In this document: positions 45,105 through 53,825 of the stretch, piece after piece
How the letters are laid out: every line of letters begins with the position of its first letter
Numbering within the stretch: the first letter of the stretch is position 1
Assembly (NCBI GenBank): GCA_004347685.1
Contig: SLTJ01000029.1
Coordinates: 58,677-122,676, forward strand
Direction of reading: 5' to 3'
DNA length: 64,000 nucleotides
Origin: Clostridia bacterium
Lineage (GTDB): Bacteria; Bacillota; DSM-521; Neomoorellales; SLTJ01
Notes under the pieces: generated by a model
Told to the model about the DNA's origin: nothing
Seen by the model: only the letters and a program-made list of their open reading frames with translations
Database searches by the model: none
Position numbers and translations under genes: made by a program

Positions 45105-45865
45105 TGCCGACGCGGCCACCCCCTATCCCGAGTTCAGCCTCGAAACCATTGTGCAGCGCAACCCCCAGGTAACACCGGGTGCTTCTCCCCGGAGCCGCTT
45201 TGGACGGGGCTATACTCCTGCTGGCCGCGGACACGGTGACGCGAACCATTATCGCCCCGACCGAACTGCCGGTGGGGATAATTACCACTATGCTGGGGGG
45301 TCCGTTTTTCATCTATCTCCTGCGCCGTTGGTAACTGCCCTCAACCACCGGGAGGGGATCACCATCCTGGCGGCGGCGGCCCTGCATGACCTCAACCTGG
45401 CCCTGGAGTTTTTCAGTAAATTCATCCTGCTATACCAGGGAAAGAGCGTGGCTCCGGGCCCGGCCGAAGAAGTCATTACCAGCGAGAACTTGCAACGGGT
45501 CTACGGCGTCCCGGCGCAGGTGTACGAACACCCCATTACCCGCCGGCGCCAGGTACTTGTACTCCCTGCCGTCCTGGATTCCAGCCCGGGTTCTCGAGAC
45601 CGCCTGCACCTCGTTTGCGGCGGGGGGACCGGGGCCTCCCTCACTTCCGGCTGCTGCGTGCGGGCTATTGCCTCAGTACCGGGGTCCTCAACCAGGGGGA
45701 TAGCGATTACGAAATATGCCCGGCTGTGCGGCCCGGAGATAGTGGAAGTTCCTCCCTTCTGTCCCGTATCCTCCCAGGCCGCATCCCGGGCCCTGGACGT
45801 GATGCAGGAAGCCTCAGATATACCATATTACCTTTTGCGTGATATTCTGGTCTCCAGTTCCATAT
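45105..45865 (+). pseudogene. Collapsed remnant of a vitamin B12/iron ABC transporter operon
   Basis: Pieces of three genes follow one another within 760 bases. First a few binding-protein residues (FSLETIVQRNPQV). Then, in another frame at about 45200-45330, the end of a FecCD/BtuC permease ([34 protein letters not shown]). Then the C-terminal part of the ATPase (ALHDLNLALEFFSKFILLYQGK, EVITSENLQRVYGV). A final frame-shifted piece (STGVLNQGDSDYE) resembles the extra C-terminal domain of some B12 transporter ATPases. Everything between these pieces is missing. Confidence 0.75.
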
Positions 45866-45981
45866 AGAGCTCCAAAGGAAAACGGGTACATAAACGGTAG
45901 CCGGCGGCAAAGACTAATGTCTGGTGGTAAAGCATGCGGCTGCCTTGGGTCAAAAGACAACGGTCACCGAAAAAAAAGGGG

Positions 45982-47460
45982 ATGCCGAAGCTCCACCTCC
46001 AGCGTAGCCTGGAGGCCAACCTGAAATCCGTGCAGGAAGAGCTGGACCACCCTTACGACCTGGTGATCCGCAAGTTCCGGCGGGGCGGTAGCCAGGCCCT
46101 GCCGGCGGCCGCGGCCTGGATCAACGGGTTGGCGAACGAGGTCGCCATTGACCAGCAAATCCAGCGGCCCCTAATGTTCGAGGCCTGGAACGCAGCCGGC
46201 CCGGGAGCACTAGCCGACCACGCCCTCACCCTGGGGGGCCTGCAGACCACGGAAGACCTCCGGCAAGTCGTGGCCGCGCTTCTCGCCGGCGACACCGCCA
46301 TTTTAGTGCACGGCGCGGCCCGCGCCTACCTGGCTAGCACCCCAGGGTGGCCAGCTCGCCCAGTGGAGGAACCGCCCAGCGAGGTCACACTCCGGGGGCC
46401 GCGGCAGGGTTTTGTGGAAGACCTGCGGGTAAACACTACGCTGCTGCGCCGGAACTTGCGCACCCCTGACCTGCGGCTGGAAAACATGACCATCGGGCAG
46501 CGCACCCGGACGCCGTTGGTCATCGCCTATCTAGATGGCATCGCCAATCCCAGGATCGTGCAGGAAGTTAAAACGCGGCTGGTCCGCATCAAGATAGACG
46601 GAATCCTCAGCGATAACTACCTGGAAGAACTTATCCGCGACGCCCCCTATTCCCCTTTTCCCACCATCAGTAACACCGAGCGGCCGGATGTGGTGGCCGC
46701 AGGGCTGCTGGAGGGCCAGGTGGCCATCCTCACCGACAGGTATCCCTTTGTTCTGCGGGCGCCCACGCTCTTCTTGCAGTTTTTCCAGACCCCGGAGGAT
46801 GACTACCTTAACTACCAGATAGCCGCCCTGGGCCGCTGGCTGCGCCTGCTGGGCTTGACCATTGCCCTAACCCTTCCTTCTATCTACGTGGCCGTCACCA
46901 CCTTTCACCCGGAAATGATCCCACCCCAGTCGCTCACCACCATTGACGCGGCCGGGGAGGGGGTACCCTTCCCCATGGTGGTGGAGGCTCTGCTCATGGA
47001 GTTTGCCTTCGAGGCCCTGCGGGAAGCCGGGCTGCGCATGCCCCGCGCCCTCGGTCAGGCCATGAGCATTGTCGGAGCCTTGATTTTAGGCCAGGCTGCC
47101 ATTGACGCGGGCTACTCGCCGGGATGCCGGGGCTTTTAGGGGTAATGGCCGGGCTCATCTTCGTGCACCTGCACATGCTTTTCCTTGCGCTCCTTTGGTG
47201 TGCCGTATCTCTCCCCCCTGGCCCCCTTAAACTTGAGTCAGACGCGAGATACCCTGGCCCGGTGGCCGCTGTGGAGCAAAACGGACAGCCCTGACATGTT
47301 CACCTGGCAAAAAGGCCGGCGCCAGGGCTCCGCTAACCGCCCCGGCCCGTCGAAGAAGCGTTGCGGAGGAGCTGAATCCCTGCTGGAGAAAATACCGGCC
47401 TGCACCCTGGACGAGCAGCTTAAAGCCTCAGGCGTATCTTCCCCCGGCCGTACCTATTAG
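45982..47460 (+). pseudogene. GerAA-type spore germination receptor subunit, internally deleted
   Basis: The frame from the ATG at 45982 encodes about 385 residues of a GerA A-subunit: the soluble N-terminal domain, VALLEGQ-type segment (LLEGQVAILTDRYPFVLRAP), FQTPEDDYLNYQIAALGRW and membrane helices up to ALILGQAAIDAGYS. It then stops at 47139. Short pieces of the last helices follow in other frames, then the C-terminal FGVPYLSPLAPLNLSQTRDTL frame to 47460. Roughly 80-100 residues of the membrane domain are missing. The receptor, which would trigger germination in response to nutrients, is therefore probably inactive. Confidence 0.8.
46084..46287 (+). repeat. 200-base GerAA repeat, copy 1
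   Basis: Nearly identical to 58108-58307 on the same strand (shared ACGACCTCG-type gerAA coding segment around PLMFEAWNAAGPGALADHAL). Confidence 0.85.
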
Positions 47461-47573
47461 CGCTCGGCTAGGGCATGAAAACCTCCACCAGCCAAGATAA
47501 AAAGAAAAGGTCCCTCTGTGCAGGAACCCATATTCTTGGCGACTGCTACTTGGCGCAAAGGCCGGAGAGGACC

Positions 47574-48506
47574 TTACTCCTCCCCTCCCGCCCCGCCGGC
47601 GGCACTGGCGATTACCCCCAGGGCCTCCTGTAGAGTAAGTGCCTTGAAGACCTCCCGCCGTAACCGTTTCAAACGCTCAAGGTCAGTAATGGTGTCCAGG
47701 GCAGCCTTTATGCTACCGGGATACTCACCGTAGCGGGCCTCCAAAAACTCCAAAATGGCCGTACGGGTAGCCCTTTCCTCCCCCTTTTCAATACCCTTTT
47801 CAATGCCTTTTTCAATGCCCTTCTGTATACCCCGCTCCTCACCCAATCCCAGGATATACTGGTAGGAAGCCGACTCCTCCATCTTGGTCACCTCCAGCTT
47901 ACGTAGTAAGAACTGCGGCTCCAGCACCAGGCCCCCCAGGATAAACATCCCGGTCAGCATCTCTGCCTGGATGCGGCTATCCGCTATCTCCTCCCTGATC
48001 CTGGCTAGCGCCTCGCCGATCAATTCCCCAGCTTCCCTTTCGTAGTCCGCCAGGGGTAGCAAGGGCAACAGCCCTATGGGAGCCTCGTATAAAAGCCACC
48101 GGCGGCTGATCTCCCACACCTTCACCACATGGGGCGTAAACCGTATGACCTGCCGGCCCCTTACTTCCAGCACATAATCCTCGACTACCAGGGAACTGCC
48201 CCGGCCGGTGAGGTAGACCACCACCGGGTAGACCGCCGGGCCTTCTTCTCCGTGAAACAATACGCTGTCCCGTAGGGCTTGGCGCATGGTGCGCCCTTCG
48301 GGCCGGCTCTTGAACTCCCACAGTACCAGGTATTCCTCGCCGCTTTCCTCCCTGACCTCCAGCACGAAGTCGGTGGCGTGACTCTGGACCGGGACTTCTT
48401 TGTCCGCCTGGTGCACCTCGCCCGCAAAGTCGCTAAAGACAAGGCCCAGGTAGTCCCGCGGAAAAAGCGAGGTGACAGTCTTTAAGGCTATGTCGTATTT
48501 CCCCAA
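47574..48506 (-). CDS. Rpn/DUF4351-like PD-(D/E)XK nuclease family protein
   Basis: The 310-residue protein is taken from the TTG at 48506, 6 bases after GGGGGAGAG; the longer frame runs into a repeat. The N-terminal half looks like the Rpn nuclease core: LGLVFSDFAGEV, then ATDFVLEV and LVLWEFKSRPEG, giving D and E-x-K residues. The middle has IQKGIEKGIEKGIEKGEERA, the tandem repeat typical of Rpn/PDDEXK_2 proteins. A C-terminal DUF4351-like helix follows (FLEARYGEYPGSIKAALDTI). These proteins are linked to recombination and mobile DNA. Confidence 0.75.
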   Translation of the reverse strand: MGKYDIALKTVTSLFPRDYLGLVFSDFAGEVHQADKEVPVQSHATDFVLEVREESGEEYLVLWEFKSRPEGRTMRQALRDSVLFHGEEGPAVYPVVVYLTGRGSSLVVEDYVLEVRGRQVIRFTPHVVKVWEISRRWLLYEAPIGLLPLLPLADYEREAGELIGEALARIREEIADSRIQAEMLTGMFILGGLVLEPQFLLRKLEVTKMEESASYQYILGLGEERGIQKGIEKGIEKGIEKGEERATRTAILEFLEARYGEYPGSIKAALDTITDLERLKRLRREVFKALTLQEALGVIASAAGGAGGEE

Positions 48507-48593
48507 GTCTCTCCCCCTTGGGGATATTATACCATAGAAAGGGAAAGGGCGCAGAGTAGATTTATTGCCATCCCAGCTCGGGTCTCCCAGTAG

Positions 48594-48715
48594 TGTGGAT
48601 GGCATGCACCAGGCCATCTGGCCGGCCCGGGGGAGTTCGTGCTGCCTGTGGCCTAGTATTACAGGGTTTTGCCTGGTCTTTCTCCTGCCAATCACCAAAA
48701 TATTTCAGAGGCGGG
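48594..48715 (+). repeat. 120-base repeat, copy 2
   Basis: Second copy of the repeat at 44093. It ends where a MinD-like fragment begins. Confidence 0.75.
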
Positions 48716-48850
48716 GGCCACCAGCTTGGCCATTTCCCTGGCCGCCCGGGGCATGAGGGTACAGTTGCTGGACTGCGATGTGGAAGAGCCCAATGTACAT
48801 CTTCTCCTGCAGCCGCACCTGATCAGGACGAAAAATGTAGGCATGGCTCT
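48713..48850 (+). pseudogene. N-terminal fragment of a MinD-like ATPase
   Basis: About 40 residues, SLAISLAARGMRVQLLDCD then VEEPNVHLLLQPHL, match the strand after Walker A and the switch region of MinD-superfamily ATPases that pair with the Fe-S form. Both the Walker A start and the rest of the protein are missing. Confidence 0.65.
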
Positions 48851-49091
48851 GGGAGGTAGCCGCCGGCTCTCCTTGATAGCCTCCTGCCAATCCGCATATT
48901 CTTAGACCTCTTCCCGGTCAAGGCTGGGAACTGGCCAGGTACGATGAAGAATAAGGAAGTAAAAACCCTGGCCTCCCCAGTTGGCGAAACCAGGGCTGCT
49001 CGGCCTGGGTGGGCCCGAGACGGGCTACCGTGGGGTGCCTCCTGCCAGAGGGGCTGGCCCTCCTGGATGCCGGGCACCCGGGTAGTTATGG

Positions 49092-49313
49092 CTAATCTTG
49101 CTCTTCTTCCTTTACCTGCTTCTCCAGGTCGGCCAGCCGGTCTTTAATTTCCTGCAGTTGCTTCTCCAGCAAACTGGCCTGCTGCTGCAGGAACTTCTTC
49201 TCGGCCGCAGGCCCGGCCGCCGGGTCAAAAGGGTAACCCCACGGTACCGGATATGCGCCCGGCCACGGGCCAAAGCGGGCCCACCCAGGTACTCCGGTAG
49301 CCCAGTACCAGTA
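49092..49313 (-). pseudogene. DUF5320-like remnant fused to a promoter half
   Basis: The minus strand encodes a Gly/Pro/Trp-rich segment (YWYWATGVPGWARF) and a C-terminal coiled coil (FLQQQASLLEKQLQEIKDRL, ADLEKQVKEEE). That is the layout of small DUF5320 proteins found with NifX-like genes. The start codon and first part are missing: the -35 motif at 49327 is followed within about 14 bases by coding sequence and no -10 is seen. Confidence 0.6.
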
Positions 49314-49327
49314 TGAGCATATGTCAA
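49314..49327 (-). promoter_or_regulatory. Operator-like site with orphan -35 (DUF5320 remnant)
   Basis: TGAGCATATGTCAA on the plus strand, i.e. TTGACATATGCTCA on the minus strand. It matches the motif at 45054 base for base. No -10 follows; a deletion seems to have removed it. Confidence 0.55.
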
Positions 49328-49337
49328 TAAAAAAGAT

Positions 49338-49368
49338 GGAAAAACGCCCCGGTGAGATACCGGGGCCC
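49338..49368 (-). terminator. Terminator after the Mrp fragment
   Basis: GCCCCGGTATCTCACCGGGGC followed by GTTTTT on the minus strand, about 65 bases after the stop at 49434. Confidence 0.85.
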
Positions 49369-49433
49369 GAAAGATGGGAGGGTATTGGCAGTACCACCGG
49401 CTACTAATCTGCGGTTTGAGAATGCCTGCAGGG

Positions 49434-49845
49434 TCATAACAGTTGCTGAAAAACCCTGGCAACCTCTTCCTTGTTGTAGGCGTCAATTCTTCCCGCATCG
49501 CATAAAGAAGAAAGTTCCGAATCCAGCGGGAGTATGCCCAGGAGCGGGATCCCTGTCTGCCGGGCCACGTCGGCAGCCCGGCTGGGGCCAAATATAGCCA
49601 TTTGTTCGCCGCACCGCGGGCAGGTGGCATAACTCATATTTTCAATCAGCCCCAGGATCTTCACGCCCATGGTCTTACCCATATTGATGGCCTTGCGCAC
49701 CACCATCACCGCCAGATCCTGAGGTGAGGAAACGATTACCAGACCATCCAGGGGCAGGGACTGCATCACTGTCAGCGGCACATCTCCGGTGCCGGGAGGC
49801 AGGTCAACCACCAGACAATCTAACTCGCCCCGCCAGCGTGCCCCT
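49434..49845 (-). pseudogene. mrp: C-terminal half of an Mrp/NBP35 Fe-S carrier ATPase
   Basis: The fragment begins at RGELDCLVVDLPPGTGDVPL, in the middle of the Mrp ATPase domain, and runs to the normal end, including SPQDLAVMVVRKAINM and MSYATCPRCGEQMAIFGP with the CxxC metal site. The Walker A half (about 110 residues) is missing; the preceding NifX-like frame runs directly into it. Mrp proteins deliver Fe-S clusters to apoproteins. It probably formed an operon with the NifX-like gene before deletion. Confidence 0.8.
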
Positions 49846-50191
49846 CGCATTCATGATCTTCTCCATGACTGCAAAAGCTCTCGCCGGTAGCCAGGCAGCC
49901 GTCTACGTAGGCCTCAATAACGGCATCTACATGACCCTCCACGCCGAGCAGCGGTTCGATACCCATTTCCCGGAACAACTGCTGGGCCCTGTAGCCCATA
50001 CCCCCGGCAATAATGCAGGCTACCCCGAACCGGGCGAGATAAGGGGGCAGGAAGCCCGGCTCGTGGCCTGGATTGGTGATAACTGTTTTGCCAACAACTT
50101 TATTGCCTTCGATCTCGTAAAGCGTGTACTCGGGGCAATGGCCAAAATGGGCGCTGACCCATTCCCCTTCGGTAGCTATGGCAACCTTCAT
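49820..50191 (-). CDS. NifX/NafY-like dinitrogenase iron-molybdenum cofactor-binding family protein
   Basis: The roughly 123-residue protein from the ATG at 50191 (ribosome site GGAGGGAAGG) has the family core: VAIATEGEWVSAHFGHCPEY at the start, IIAGGMGYRAQQLFREMGI in the middle and a His/Cys-rich tail (SFCSHGEDHECEGH). Such small proteins bind metal clusters and often accompany MinD/Mrp ATPases. The last few residues may be altered because the Mrp deletion junction lies at the end of the gene. Its own promoter with an operator-like site is at 50239-50267. Confidence 0.8.
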   Translation of the reverse strand: MKVAIATEGEWVSAHFGHCPEYTLYEIEGNKVVGKTVITNPGHEPGFLPPYLARFGVACIIAGGMGYRAQQLFREMGIEPLLGVEGHVDAVIEAYVDGCLATGESFCSHGEDHECEGHAGGAS

Positions 50192-50238
50192 TTCCTTCCC
50201 TCCGAGCAATTCACATGGTATCCTGTAGGCCTTGTCTT

Positions 50239-50267
50239 ATTATACAACCTTATAGAGCATATGTCAA
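50239..50267 (-). promoter_or_regulatory. Promoter with operator-like site for the NifX-like gene
   Basis: -35 TTGACA (50267-50262), 17-base spacer, -10 TATAAT (50244-50239). The -35 is inside AGAGCATATGTCAA, the same motif as at 45054, 49314, 53112 and 63094. Confidence 0.75.
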
Positions 50268-50273
50268 TAACTC

Positions 50274-52292
50274 TTAATACCCCTGAAACAAGGCGGCTTC
50301 AAACCGCTCGGCCACGTGGTTGTGTACCCTCAACTTCCAGGTACGGTATTCCAAGGCATTGAGTAGTTTTCTGGCCGCCACCTGGGGAACCATCTCGGAA
50401 ATAAAGTAGCCGCCGTAAACGTCACTGGCGATCTGGGTAAGAATGCTGTAGATGAGGTCGCTACCCTCCACCGGCGGCATGCAGCCGACGTGGGTGGGCC
50501 AGCCAAGGGTGAGGCACCAGGTACCGATAGAAGTGGCTTTGCCGCTCATGGCCTCCGGCGCCGAGGCCACAAATGGCACCTTGGGAGTATCCACACCCAG
50601 GTCATTGGCCATGTCCATCAAGAGATCGGCAGCCCGGCTGTTGTCCACACAGGAGCCGATGTGGAAAACCGGTGGCAGCCCGACGGAAAGATCTGCCTTC
50701 TCGCTGATGCGGCGGTAGAAGTTTTTCAGCCCCTCGCCGCAGAGTTCCTCCACATTATCCGGGTCCATGAGGCCCAGCTTGGCCGCGGCCTGAGCCGAGC
50801 AGCCGGTAGCCACGATAAAGACGTTGTTCTTCAGCAGTTCCTTCATGATGGTGATATGGGAATCGTCCTGATACACCTTCAGGTTATTGCAGCCGGCCAG
50901 CAGGGCCACCCCGGCCAGCTCTCCGGAGAGGATGGCCTCGTTTAGTACCCCCACCGGGTTTTCCGGGTTGACGGTGGCGAAGAGCCTGTAAATGGCCTCC
51001 AGGCTCCAGCCGGCCACCACCTTATTCTTTATCTGGGGGATGTGCACGGCCCGGCCGCTCTCCTGGCGCTCTTTGAAGGCCTCGATGGCCAGGCGGATGG
51101 CGGTTTTGGCGTCGTTCAAAGCGTTGCTGGTCTGGTAGTCAATATGGTAGGAACCGGGAATTTTGACAATGTCGGAGGTAGTAATGATCCTGGTATGGAA
51201 GCATTCCGCTTCGGTGCGGATGCCGGGCATGATGCACTGCACGTCTACGCACATGGCGTCAATGGCTCCAGTGCAGATGGCCAACTCCTGAGAGGCATAG
51301 GAGGTAACCAGCGGGATACCCCGGCGCATGAGCACTTCGTTGCCGGTACAGCAGATACCCACCAGGTTGATGCCCTTAGCCCCGGCCGCTTTGGCTTCAC
51401 CCTCCATTTCCCTCGCCGCCTGGACAATAATTTCGCTCAGGAGCGGGTTGTGGCCGTGCAGGACAAAGTTGACCTTTTCCGGGTCCAGCACCCCCATGTT
51501 GGCCTCGCTGACTACCGGTTCCGGGGTCCCGAACAGGATATCGGACAGGTCGGTGGCAATGTGCATGCCGGCGTAATCGGCCAGTCCCACCCGCACCGCG
51601 CTAAAGACCAGGTTTACCGGATCGTCGTCCATGCCTACGTGGGCCTGGGTGACCAGGTCGGAAATGGTGGGGTGAATGCCCCAAGGCATGACGTTATGGG
51701 TGTCGAACTTCTGCCTCCGGCCTTCGGTTATCGTGGCCGCTACCCAGGTGGAATTTCCCATGCCCTTGAGGCGGCTGAAATCCTCCAGGGCCTTCTCGGC
51801 CAACTCCCGGGCCAGCGCCATGTCGGCCTTGCCTTCAATAGGAATGCCTACCATGCGGCAGACACGGCGCAATTTGTCGCCATCGGCAATCTTGTAGTCA
51901 GGAGCTTGGCCCTCAACCATTTCCAGGAGGGTGTGGGCCATATGGTTTCCGTGCTCGGCGTGGGAAGCGGCACCGGTAAGAATCATCAAGCCAACGCTGC
52001 GGGCCACGATGGTCCAGGCCGAGGCGCCACAGATGCCCCGGCTGCCAGGCCCGTCCAGGGATTTAATCCGGCAGGGGCCGGCCATGCAGAAGCGGCAGCA
52101 GATCCCCTCGTACCCGAACTTGCATTGTGGCTGCTGGGCCAGGAAGCGGTCAAAGGCGGTAGTAACCCCTTCCTGCCTGGCTGCTTCGATCATCTCCAGG
52201 ACTGCCGGATCCGTGGACCGTTTGCTGTCTTTCGGCTTGGGAACCCGGGGAGCGGCGGACGGCCGGCAGGTATGTTCCGGATCGGAAAATCT
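50274..52292 (-). CDS. cooS: Anaerobic carbon monoxide dehydrogenase catalytic subunit
   Basis: The 672-residue enzyme interconverts CO and CO2 at a Ni-Fe-S C-cluster. Visible motifs are CKFGYEGICCRFCMAGPCRI near residue 60 (B/D clusters), HGHNPLLSE, CTGNEVLMRRG, HIGSCVDNSRAADL and GCSAQAAAKLGLMDP, the latter holding C-cluster ligands. The ATG at 52292 (MPRFSDPEHTC) is preferred to the longer frame. It is coupled to a 2[4Fe-4S] ferredoxin gene 92 bases upstream. No acetyl-CoA synthase, CooC or CooA genes are in the window, so it may supply reduced ferredoxin, detoxify CO or work with a distant Wood-Ljungdahl cluster. Confidence 0.96.
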   Translation of the reverse strand, partial: RFSDPEHTCRPSAAPRVPKPKDSKRSTDPAVLEMIEAARQEGVTTAFDRFLAQQPQCKFGYEGICCRFCMAGPCRIKSLDGPGSRGICGASAWTIVARSVGLMILTGAASHAEHGNHMAHTLLEMVEGQAPDYKIADGDKLRRVCRMVGIPIEGKADMALARELAEKALEDFSRLKGMGNSTWVAATITEGRRQKFDTHNVMPWGIHPTISDLVTQAHVGMDDDPVNLVFSAVRVGLADYAGMHIATDLSDILFGTPEPVVSEANMGVLDPEKVNFVLHGHNPLLSEIIVQAAREMEGEAKAAGAKGINLVGICCTGNEVLMRRGIPLVTSYASQELAICTGAIDAMCVDVQCIMPGIRTEAECFHTRIITTSDIVKIPGSYHIDYQTSNALNDAKTAIRLAIEAFKERQESGRAVHIPQIKNKVVAGWSLEAIYRLFATVNPENPVGVLNEAILSGELAGVALLAGCNNLKVYQDDSHITIMKELLKNNVFIVATGCSAQAAAKLGLMDPDNVEELCGEGLKNFYRRISEKADLSVGLPPVFHIGSCVDNSRAADLLMDMANDLGVDTPKVPFVASAPEAMSGKATSIGTWCLTLGWPTHVGCMPPVEGSDLIYSILTQIASDVYGGYFISEMVPQVAARKLLNALEYRTWKLRVHNHVAERFEAALFQGY

Positions 52293-52384
52293 AGGCATAG
52301 CCCCAAGACCTCCCTGATAAGTTCTCTGTTGATGCCGGCCCCCAAGACCGAGGCCGGACGTCGGGTAACTCACAGAAACCGGCT

Positions 52385-52570
52385 TCAGTCTTCAGGCGTG
52401 CTGATGGCTTCGTTGGCGCATTCATCCACGCAAATGCCGCAGTCCAGGCATTTATCTGGATCTACATGGGCCACGTCATTTACCGTAATGGCCTCCTCCG
52501 GGCACACCTCGGCGCACGCCCCGCACCCGGTACATAGATCTTCGTTAACGATCGCTGCCAATTTCCTCAC
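52385..52570 (-). CDS. 2[4Fe-4S] ferredoxin upstream of cooS
   Basis: A 61-residue ferredoxin with CTGCGACAEVCP and CLDCGICVDECA. It has a good ribosome site (AGGAGGTGAGG) and precedes cooS, so it is the likely electron acceptor of the CO dehydrogenase. It is shorter than the classical CooF (about 190 residues, four clusters). Confidence 0.9.
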   Translation of the reverse strand: MRKLAAIVNEDLCTGCGACAEVCPEEAITVNDVAHVDPDKCLDCGICVDECANEAISTPED

Positions 52571-52703
52571 CTCCTGGCCCTACCTGCAGTCATACGCAGA
52601 AGTATGCTTACCTCCAGTACAGATATAGGTTCAACAAAACGATTGAAGTTCCTGCTACAAAATTATCCTTACCTCCTCGAATAGAATTTAAGATAAGATA
52701 GGA

Positions 52704-53054
52704 TCACTGCCGGCCGTGACGGTGGCGGCACCGGCCAGGGGCCGGGCCCCTGGCCGCCTCACCGGCCACGGCAAAGGTACCACCCTCAACCCTGATGGCC
52801 TTACCCTCAACTAGGGCCCGGCTTACCTTCTGCCGGGCTCCCACCAGGATGCGCTGGAAGGTCGGCCGGGAAACCTGCATGCGCTCGGCACATTCTTCCT
52901 GCTCCAGGCCTTCCAAATCTTTCAGCCGGAGTGCTTCTACCTCTTCTACGGCCAGCACCACTTCTTCCAGCTCACGCAAGGGGATACCTGCTGGCTTAAA
53001 ATACGTGTGCTGCGGCAGGAATTCTACCCGCCGGCATTTCGGTGGACGCGGCAT
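52704..53054 (-). CDS. DUF134 DNA-binding protein
   Basis: The roughly 116-residue protein starts at the ATG 53054 ([14 protein letters not shown], the standard DUF134 start) and has a sigma-70 region-4-like HTH ([20 protein letters not shown]) and a His/Arg/Gly-rich tail. DUF134 genes usually sit with NifX- and MinD-like genes. Its own promoter bears the operator-like motif found at those genes, which makes it a candidate regulator of the set, an inference. Confidence 0.85.
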   Translation of the reverse strand: MPRPPKCRRVEFLPQHTYFKPAGIPLRELEEVVLAVEEVEALRLKDLEGLEQEECAERMQVSRPTFQRILVGARQKVSRALVEGKAIRVEGGTFAVAGEAARGPAPGRCRHRHGRQ

Positions 53055-53096
53055 CGCCGTCTCCTTTCTGCAACGCCAACCATTGTTACCTTCCTT

Positions 53097-53125
53097 ATTA
53101 TGGCTCACTAATGAGCGTACGTCAA
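53097..53125 (-). promoter_or_regulatory. Promoter with operator-like site for DUF134
   Basis: -35 TTGACG (53125-53120), 17 bases, -10 CATAAT (53102-53097). The -35 overlaps TGAGCGTACGTCAA, a two-base variant of the shared motif; GCTCATTAGTGAGC, an extra inverted repeat, fills the spacer. Confidence 0.65.
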
Positions 53126-53138
53126 GAAAAACTTGAAC

Positions 53139-53165
53139 AGAAAAAAGCCCCCGTTTGGGGGCTTA
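53139..53165. terminator. Hairpin upstream of the DUF134 promoter
   Basis: AAGCCCCC-GTTT-GGGGGCTT flanked by an A-run; on the minus strand it ends in TTTTTT. Confidence 0.8.
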
Positions 53166-53229
53166 TGTATATCTCGCAGCTTTGCTCAAAGGCAAGGCTA
53201 CGAGCTGGGGCAAATAAAAGGAGTGGAAG

Positions 53230-53575
53230 CGGTTTGCCAAGGAACTTGACGGCAGCTGCAAGGTGGCCTTTGAGGCCACAGGCAATGCCTCTATGATCTG
53301 TGACATCGTCACCGACCACGGCGCGCAAGTGGTTGTCGTTAACCCCATAAGGACCAGGGCATCGCCGAGGCCAGGATCAAGACGGACAAGGTTGACGCCG
53401 AGATTTTAGCCAGGCTATTGGCCGCAGACTTCGTCTGCGCCTGCTGGGTGGCGTCTAAAGAAGAAAGGGAGCTAAGAACCCTTCTCCACCACCGGGCGGC
53501 CTTAAAGAAGCAAATCGTGGGCGTTAAAAACAGGATCCACGCCGTCCTGGCCAGGCACGCTATCACCGTGCCGAA
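53230..53575 (+). pseudogene. IS110-family transposase fragment
   Basis: The frame reads FAKELDGSCKVAFEATGNAS, VVVVNPIR, then after a one-base loss near 53360 continues as AIAEARIKTDKVDAEILARL and HHRAALKKQIVGVKNRIHA. These are the N-terminal DEDD catalytic segments of IS110 transposases. The first and last parts are missing, so it is a dead remnant. Confidence 0.8.
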
Positions 53576-53579
53576 ACTG

Positions 53580-53719
53580 CTCACCATCATCTGGGCCATC
53601 AACAGCAGCGCCAGCCAGCAGAGCAGCACATGGGCCCGGATTTTGATTTTGCCCCGGTCAATCTTGGGCAGGCCGCGGGAATCCAGCTTCAGGTAACGGC
53701 CGTAGACGGGATGGGCCAT
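53580..53719 (-). pseudogene. Second transposase remnant (IS4/IS1634-like)
   Basis: On the minus strand VYGRYLKLDSRGLPKI and IKIRAHVLLCWLALLLMAQ resemble the conserved ..RPVYH...RIRGHVFLCFLALYL end of IS1634-type DDE transposases. It abuts the IS110 fragment head to head, marking a transposon-rich deletion site. Confidence 0.5.
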
Positions 53720-53825
53720 GAGCTCACAAACAGCCTTGGCATGACTTCTGATTTTAAGAAGCTTGTGCCAGGACATCCTAAGAAGGTCCCGAGTTGGTCC
53801 TGGCAGATACCGGGCACTATATGCC

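Noticed and set aside
50274..52570. A complete CODH/acetyl-CoA synthase or CooF-hydrogenase cluster around cooS
   Set aside because: Only cooS and a short ferredoxin are present; the neighbours are NifX/Mrp and DUF134 genes.
51042..52628. A 528-codon open frame on the plus strand
   Set aside because: It is antisense to cooS, whose motifs are unmistakable; the frame is open because of high GC at third positions and its translation is low-complexity.
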